In this document: one piece after another, positions 6,669 to 10,743 of the stretch
Position numbering within the stretch: position 1 is the stretch's first letter
Layout: every line of letters begins with the position of its first letter
DNA from: SLJK01 sp964567295
GTDB taxonomy: Bacteria > Bacillota > Dethiobacteria > DTU022 > UBA8154
Assembly (NCBI GenBank): GCA_964567295.1
Contig: CAZMLU010000051.1
Coordinates: 1 to 10,743 of the forward strand
Direction: 5' to 3'
DNA: 10,743 nucleotides
Translations under genes and position numbers: made by a program
Notes under the pieces: model-generated
The model's database searches: none
What the model was told of the DNA's origin: nothing
What the model saw: only the letters and a program-made list of their open reading frames with translations

Positions 6669-7934
6669 TTGAGATTAGGAAATGCAAACAGTGTCGAACA
6701 GTATTTGAAAACCTTTTCCTTTGCCGAGGAAGGGAACTTGTCGCTTTTACCGGCAGAGGGAAGAGCGACCTGCGTGGATAATATAGATATTGGAGGAGTA
6801 AGAGTTCCCCGCTATATTAATGAATTTTGGACCTCCAAGCAGAGAAACGCTTCTTCTATTCAAGAAATATCCTACCGTGCCTGTTTTAAACCCCAGCTTC
6901 CCCGTTTTTTTATTGAGCTGGTTACAGAGCGGGGTGATGTGGTCTACGATCCCTTCAGCGGCAGAGGGACTACTGCCGTTGAGGCAGCCCTCCTGGGCAG
7001 GCAGGTGATCTCCAATGATGTTAACCCTTTGAGTTATATTTTTGCAAAACCACGCATTGATATCCCCGTGCTGGAAGAGGTCCGGAGCCGCTTGCAGAAT
7101 ATAACTATTGTAGAGAGCGCAAAAGCCGATCTAGATCTTTCCATGTTTTTTCACCCACGGACCGAGGCCGAAATAGTTTTCCTGCAGCAGTATTTTTACG
7201 AGCGTCAAGAGGGTGGGAATGAAGATAGGGTGGATCGCTGGATTCGTATGGTGGCCACTAACAGGTTGACAGGGCACTCTCCCGGTTTTTTCTCAGTTTA
7301 TACCCTGCCTCCCAACCAGGCAGCCTCCCAGAAGCGGCAGATAAAGATCAATGAAAAAAGGAAACAGGTTCCGGAATACCGTGACACTAAATCCCTAATT
7401 TTGAAAAAATCGTTTAGACTGCTCAACAGGCTAAGCAGGCAGGAACGGGCTAACCTGGAAGGAGCAGCATCTTCTGCACTTTTCCTGGATAAAGGGGCGA
7501 AAGAAACTACAGAGATCCCTGACGATACCGTTCAACTGACGGTGACCTCACCTCCATTCTTGGATGTAGTCCAGTATGCCCGGGACAACTGGATGAGGTG
7601 CTGGTTTAACCGTATCGATATGGAAGCGGTAGAAAAAAAGCTGACTATGGCCACTAAAATCCACGCCTGGTCTGCCGTGATGCAGGAAGTTTTTATTGAA
7701 CTTTTCCGAGTAACAAAGAGTGGGGGATGGGTGGCTTTCGAAGTAGGTGAAGTCAAGAACAGGACCCTTAATCTCGATGAATATGTGGTTCCCCTGGGTA
7801 TAGAAGCGGGATTCCACTGTGCTGGAATTATAGTTAATCAGCAGGAGTTTACCAAGACCTCAAATATCTGGGGTGTTAATAATAACAGTACGGGAACCAA
7901 TACAAACCGCATAGTTTTATTCTTGAAACCTTAA
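6669..7934 (+). CDS. DNA methyltransferase, N4-cytosine/N6-adenine type (orphan)
   Basis: This is a 421-residue putative DNA amino-methyltransferase. The S-adenosylmethionine-binding motif I is DPFSGRGTT (94-102), followed by an acidic residue after the next strand (SNDVNPLSY, about 116-124). The catalytic motif IV is TSPPF (293-297). The S/TPPF/Y form is usual in N4-cytosine enzymes, whereas N6-adenine enzymes mostly have DPPY. GGWVAFEVGEV (about 352-362) follows as a later motif. Motif I precedes motif IV by about 190 residues, so the order is alpha-like and the recognition region may lie between them. The start is TTG 6669, with GGGGTGA about 6 nt upstream. No restriction endonuclease, specificity subunit or Vsr gene adjoins it, so it is an orphan here and could serve regulation, replication control or protection. 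Target site unknown. Confidence 0.83.
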   Translation: MRLGNANSVEQYLKTFSFAEEGNLSLLPAEGRATCVDNIDIGGVRVPRYINEFWTSKQRNASSIQEISYRACFKPQLPRFFIELVTERGDVVYDPFSGRGTTAVEAALLGRQVISNDVNPLSYIFAKPRIDIPVLEEVRSRLQNITIVESAKADLDLSMFFHPRTEAEIVFLQQYFYERQEGGNEDRVDRWIRMVATNRLTGHSPGFFSVYTLPPNQAASQKRQIKINEKRKQVPEYRDTKSLILKKSFRLLNRLSRQERANLEGAASSALFLDKGAKETTEIPDDTVQLTVTSPPFLDVVQYARDNWMRCWFNRIDMEAVEKKLTMATKIHAWSAVMQEVFIELFRVTKSGGWVAFEVGEVKNRTLNLDEYVVPLGIEAGFHCAGIIVNQQEFTKTSNIWGVNNNSTGTNTNRIVLFLKP

Positions 7935-8055
7935 AACCCATTGCTGTTAAGGTGGGTGCCCCTGGATAACAACTTTGCCGGAAGAGCTTAAATGTTTCCC
8001 CCGGACCAGATATTTTGTGAATAGCTCAGGTTTTAGAATAGGTGGTGGCAAAAAT

Positions 8056-8601
8056 ATGACGGGAAATATGGAAGAAGTAGATAGGTATATATTTCACGGC
8101 ATACATGGACCCTATGAAACCAAAAGAGGTGAGAGGGCCCTCTACTTAGGGCATCTTCGAGAACGGGTGCTAAAGGTTCTAACCGGGGAGCAAGTACGGG
8201 AGCCCTGGATCTATCCAGAGATTGCAAAAGCTACTTGTTCTAAAAATGCCAGAAAAGTGGTTGTCCGCGGAGATATAGCACGTAAGCATTATAAGAAATA
8301 TGAAAGACTGGCTCATAAGGCTGGCCTGAGGTTCAAACTCTCTTCTTCCGCTCGCTATAAAGGGGATGCCGGTTTGGTTGTGCTGGCAAAAGAGGCCTTA
8401 GAGAACAAAGTGAATGCCGTCCCTGGCAGGATGGATAAGTACAGGGAACTAGATATTCCGCTACCTCTTTCTGGAGGCAAGCAAAGAAAAGTTTGCGCCA
8501 AGTGTTACCATAAAATCAACAGGTTGGCTCCAGAGCTCTTGGGCTATTACCGCAGGCTGAACTTTTTAGACAGGTTTTTGGGAGAAAAATGTGAATGCTG
8601 A
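8056..8601 (+). CDS. YueI family protein (DUF1694) with cysteine-bearing C-terminal tail
   Basis: This is a 181-residue cytoplasmic protein. Residues about 10-125 match the YueI/DUF1694 pattern: IHGPYETKRGERALYLGHLRERVLKVLTG near the start, then a VVVRGDIARKHYKKYERLA segment and a closing GLVVLAKEAL. The biochemical role of YueI is unknown. Typical YueI is about 130 residues; this one adds about 50 residues with CAKC and a terminal CEC, a possible metal site. The start is ATG 8056, with AGGTGGTGG about 8 nt upstream. The frame is open from TTG 7975 but that start lacks a nearby ribosome binding site. It is the first of a run of small plus-strand genes, 121 bp after the methyltransferase. Confidence 0.72.
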   Translation: MTGNMEEVDRYIFHGIHGPYETKRGERALYLGHLRERVLKVLTGEQVREPWIYPEIAKATCSKNARKVVVRGDIARKHYKKYERLAHKAGLRFKLSSSARYKGDAGLVVLAKEALENKVNAVPGRMDKYRELDIPLPLSGGKQRKVCAKCYHKINRLAPELLGYYRRLNFLDRFLGEKCEC

Positions 8602-8671
8602 TAAAGTGCTTTTAATTTCACTCTTGAGCTGCATGGCAGAGCCGCAGCTAAAAATGTAAGGGGTTTTTGAT

Positions 8672-8926
8672 TTGGAAAAATGCCAGCAATGCGGAAGAGA
8701 AGTTAAAAAGGAGGAACTTACTCCTCATCTTGTAAGGACAGGTTATTCTCTGGCCCATTTTCCTTTTATAAGTTACAAGCGGTATTATGTTTGCCTTACC
8801 TGCCTGGAAAAATTAAAGGGGAAAGACCGCTTCGACAAGGTGATTGCTATTATAGGGTTGGCTGTAGTTCTCACTTTTGTGGCAGCGGGATATGTAATGT
8901 TATTCCTGGGAGCTGTAGGGGGGTAA
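8672..8926 (+). CDS. Small zinc-ribbon membrane protein
   Basis: This is an 84-residue protein with a probable zinc site made of CQQC (residues 4-7) and CLTC (41-44), followed by one hydrophobic helix (about 57-81) ending in a glycine-rich tail. It would sit in the cytoplasmic membrane. The start is TTG 8672, with TAAGGGG about 8 nt upstream; no ATG is available before the first cysteine pair. I do not recognise a named family. It lies 70 bp after the YueI-like gene, and a 6-bp inverted repeat (AGCTGC 8627-8632, GCAGCT 8644-8649) without a T tract is in that gap. Function unknown. Confidence 0.68.
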   Translation: MEKCQQCGREVKKEELTPHLVRTGYSLAHFPFISYKRYYVCLTCLEKLKGKDRFDKVIAIIGLAVVLTFVAAGYVMLFLGAVGG

Positions 8927-9041
8927 AGTTGTGATATTACAGTCGAACAATTGGATAAGTTTTTGCAGACTGTTTTTAATCCTTTATGCAGATGAACAAC
9001 TTGGATGTTTTTGCTCTTTCTAATAATCAGCCAACGATAAA

Positions 9042-9288
9042 ATGAGCTGGAGAGGATTCAACCAGGCTTTAGCTGATACCACCCGCACTTTTGCGATGAT
9101 CCTCTTCCTGGTCGGTGGGGCCATCATCTTTACCCGTTTTATGCCAGTAAGCCGTATTCCCTTCGTCCTGGCCAGTTATATTGGAGATTTACCACTGCCT
9201 GCTGTGGTTATTCTGATTATTATTTTACTGGTTTATTTTGTTCCGGGAACATTTTATAGAAATGCTCCCTCTTCTCCTGACCATTTTG
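9042..9288 (+). pseudogene. Remnant of TRAP transporter large permease (DctM)
   Basis: From 9042 the translation (SWRGFNQALADTTRTFAMI, then FLVGGAIIFTRFM, then SYIGDLPLPAVVILIIILL) matches an internal part of DctM, the large membrane subunit of TRAP dicarboxylate-type transporters. A full DctM has about 425 residues; only about 80 are recognisable. After PGTF the DctM-like reading continues in another frame as IEMLPLLLTIL (9256-9288), so a one-base shift lies in the T run 9252-9255. The original frame runs on to a stop at 9356 but is no longer similar. Upstream, the frame is closed by TAA within about 20 bp. No DctP or DctQ genes are nearby. This is a decayed fragment, though a short membrane peptide could still be made. 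Confidence 0.72.
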
Positions 9289-9452
9289 AAAAGATGGAGC
9301 GTTTCATGTATAATAAAACAATGAAGGCTATCATGTATATGAATCATGATAGATAAAAATATGATTTCTGTAATGCTGCTTAAGTTTACGGCTTTGATGG
9401 TTGTACGGGTATGAATAAAGGGCGGCGCAGAGTTAGAGGTGATGATTGTTTA

Positions 9453-10124
9453 ATGAGGCTGTTATTTGGAGATCTTAATTTTTCTCGTTTGATCTTTTTA
9501 TGCACCTCTGTGGTATTAGTTACTTTGGGTATAATGCTACACGTTTTTCTCAAACCCGTGGAGGTGGAAATAAGTATTTACGTGCATGAACCATACCAGG
9601 TTTTTTCCAGGGCAGAAAATGTGGCAGAGCTGTTAATAGAGCAGGGGATTGAGAAAAATTCAGAAAACAGGGTGTTTCCCTCCCTTTATTATCCGGTAGA
9701 AGAAGAACTCACGGTTGAAATCAAAAAGTTGTTCCCCCTGGAAGAAAGGCTGGCGGGGGAATGGCCCCAAAAACATAATCAGTTTATAGTTTCTTCTATT
9801 GATCTGTTGGAAATGAGCGCGGAGGGAGTGACCTACGGAATGGGTTCCTGGTACGGTCCCAAGTTTCACGGGCGCCCGACAGCCAGCGGGGAACCGTTTA
9901 GCCAGTATGCTCATACGGCAGCGCACAAGGAGCTTCCACTTGGAACGGAGGTAAAGGTAACTTTTCCGGAAACAAATAAAAGCATTAAGGTGCGAATCAA
10001 TGATAGAGGACCCTATGTTGATGACCGTATCATAGATCTTTCACAACAGGCGGCAGATGAGATTGGATTAAAACCTTATGGTGTGGGTACTGTTCGAGTC
10101 GAGGTTATTGAAGAAGCAGAGTAA
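9453..10124 (+). CDS. Membrane-anchored RlpA-like barrel protein with DUF348-like domain
   Basis: This is a 223-residue protein. Residues about 10-33 form an N-terminal membrane anchor or signal. About 37-90 resemble the DUF348 ubiquitin-like repeat of YabE-type proteins (YQVFSRAENVAELLIEQGI). About 127-220 form a double-psi beta-barrel of RlpA type, with MGSWYGPKFHGRPTASGE, then RINDRGPYVDDRIIDLS, where Asp184 in NDRGP is the expected catalytic acid. RlpA proteins in Proteobacteria are lytic transglycosylases acting on denuded glycan. In Firmicutes, DUF348-G5-3D proteins (YabE, related to resuscitation factors) remodel the wall. A wall-cleaving role outside the membrane is likely. The start is ATG 9453, with GAGGTGA about 11 nt upstream. 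ATG 9411 would add 14 basic residues but has a poor ribosome binding site. Confidence 0.87.
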   Translation: MRLLFGDLNFSRLIFLCTSVVLVTLGIMLHVFLKPVEVEISIYVHEPYQVFSRAENVAELLIEQGIEKNSENRVFPSLYYPVEEELTVEIKKLFPLEERLAGEWPQKHNQFIVSSIDLLEMSAEGVTYGMGSWYGPKFHGRPTASGEPFSQYAHTAAHKELPLGTEVKVTFPETNKSIKVRINDRGPYVDDRIIDLSQQAADEIGLKPYGVGTVRVEVIEEAE

Positions 10125-10208
10125 CTTCTTTAAAGATATTTAATCGTTAAAAGAGTTTTCTATTCTACAGATGAAAATTGAAATTGAGTTGGAAAAGGAG
10201 GTGTGGTT

Positions 10209-10577
10209 ATGCTCTGTGAAGGCTGTGGTATAGAAGTGGAAGAAAAAGAATTGTTTCGGCATAGGGAGCAGAGTCTCTGCGAAGATTGTTATATCGAAGC
10301 ACTGAGTGTTCCTAAAACGTGTGATCCTATGGCTGTACGTTCAGCCCGTCTTACCCGTGAAATGCAAGGTCAAAATGAGGAGGACGGCCTGCTGCCTTTA
10401 CAGCAGGAAATCTACGATTATATCAAAGCACAAGGGAAGGTCAAAAGACCGGATATTGCACAGCATTTTGAACTTACTGACAAAGAATTAGAAAAGCATT
10501 TCGCCATACTAAGGCATTGCGAACTTGTAAAGGGGCAAAAAGAAGGAAATGATGTTTATTTGGTGCCTTTCAAGTAG
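10209..10577 (+). CDS. Zinc-ribbon plus winged-helix domain protein
   Basis: This is a 122-residue protein. Cys3, Cys6, Cys24 and Cys27 form a likely zinc ribbon, followed by a conserved-looking PKTCDPMAVRSAR segment (35-47) with a further cysteine. The C-terminal part, about 62-120, looks like a winged helix of the ArsR/MarR kind (EIYDYIKAQGKVKRPDIAQH, then FAILRHCELVKGQKEGNDVYL). DNA binding or a protein-interaction role is plausible. Similar short zinc proteins with a KTCDP segment occur in anaerobic Firmicutes and Deltaproteobacteria, as I recall; none is characterised to my knowledge. The start is ATG 10209, with AAAAGGAGG 7 nt upstream; GTG 10203 is too close to that site. The gene ends with TAG, followed by a terminator. 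Confidence 0.78.
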   Translation: MLCEGCGIEVEEKELFRHREQSLCEDCYIEALSVPKTCDPMAVRSARLTREMQGQNEEDGLLPLQQEIYDYIKAQGKVKRPDIAQHFELTDKELEKHFAILRHCELVKGQKEGNDVYLVPFK

Positions 10578-10602
10578 TTAATTCGGTCTTTGAAATAAGG
10601 AG

Positions 10603-10646
10603 AAAATCGCAGAGGGAGCTCTAATTGAGCTCCCTCTGCGATTTTT
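10603..10646 (+). terminator. Strong Rho-independent terminator after the zinc/winged-helix gene
   Basis: A perfect 19-bp stem (10603-10621 with 10627-10645) encloses a 5-nt loop TAATT and ends in TTTTT. The AAAA on the left arm gives a U tract on the other strand too, so it may work in both directions. It starts 25 bp after the stop at 10577. Confidence 0.9.
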
Positions 10647-10709
10647 AAGAAATGTAATGGTTAATACTATTCCAAGTTGTTTTACGAATAGAAAAACCTG
10701 AGAACTAGG

Positions 10710-10731
10710 AGCCGGGGTTTCCGGCTTTTTT
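10710..10731 (+). terminator. Second terminator hairpin near the right edge
   Basis: AGCCGG (10710-10715) pairs with CCGGCT (10721-10726) around GGTTT, followed by a T tract (10726-10731). No gene lies in the 60 bp between the two hairpins. It may be a back-up terminator or an attenuator before a gene beyond the window. Confidence 0.65.
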
Positions 10732-10743
10732 CTCTTCCAAGGC

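Noticed and set aside
8627..8649. AGCTGC/GCAGCT inverted repeat as a terminator
   Set aside because: Only 6 bp, an 11-nt loop and no following T tract.
9357..9410. Further DctM sequence after the remnant
   Set aside because: Translations in the three forward frames showed no convincing similarity past about 9288.

Overview
The window looks like a piece of chromosome from an anaerobic, moderately AT-rich Firmicute, probably a Clostridia member of the Peptococcaceae/Syntrophomonadaceae kind. This is an inference from gene content: a non-pyrrolysine MttB-family methyltransferase, a YueI-family protein, an RlpA-type barrel behind a YabE-like domain, strong GGAGG ribosome binding sites and frequent TTG starts. 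No rRNA, tRNA, CRISPR array, IS element or phage gene was seen.

Left part (70-2743, minus strand): an apparent three-gene operon transcribed leftward encodes an isochorismatase/N-carbamoylsarcosine-amidase-like hydrolase, a two-CBS-domain protein and an MttB-superfamily methyltransferase without pyrrolysine. It suggests use of an N-methylated compound, but no corrinoid protein or activase lies in the window. A terminator at 10-36 points rightward and belongs to a gene beyond the left edge.

Middle (2960-4495, plus strand): a long SprT-like metallopeptidase is followed by a stand-alone SagB-type nitroreductase. Converging on them from the right (6399 down to 4729, minus strand) are a 63-residue two-helix membrane protein and a sodium:solute symporter. 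The symporter is interrupted by an in-frame TAG at a normally conserved tryptophan and has ATT where its start codon should be. It is called a pseudogene, though readthrough is worth testing. A near-consensus sigma-A promoter (6493-6521) drives this pair.

Right part (6669-10577, plus strand): a putative N4-cytosine-type DNA methyltransferase with motif I ahead of motif IV and no visible restriction partner; a YueI-family protein with a cysteine-bearing tail; a small zinc-ribbon membrane protein; a frameshifted remnant of a TRAP transporter large permease (DctM); a membrane-anchored DUF348-like plus RlpA-like cell-wall protein; and a small zinc-ribbon plus winged-helix protein. A perfect 19-bp-stem terminator closes this run, and a second terminator lies near the right edge.

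The most notable points are the interrupted symporter, the hydrolase-CBS-methyltransferase operon, the DctM remnant and the orphan methyltransferase. No clearly new multi-gene system can be proved from sequence alone.
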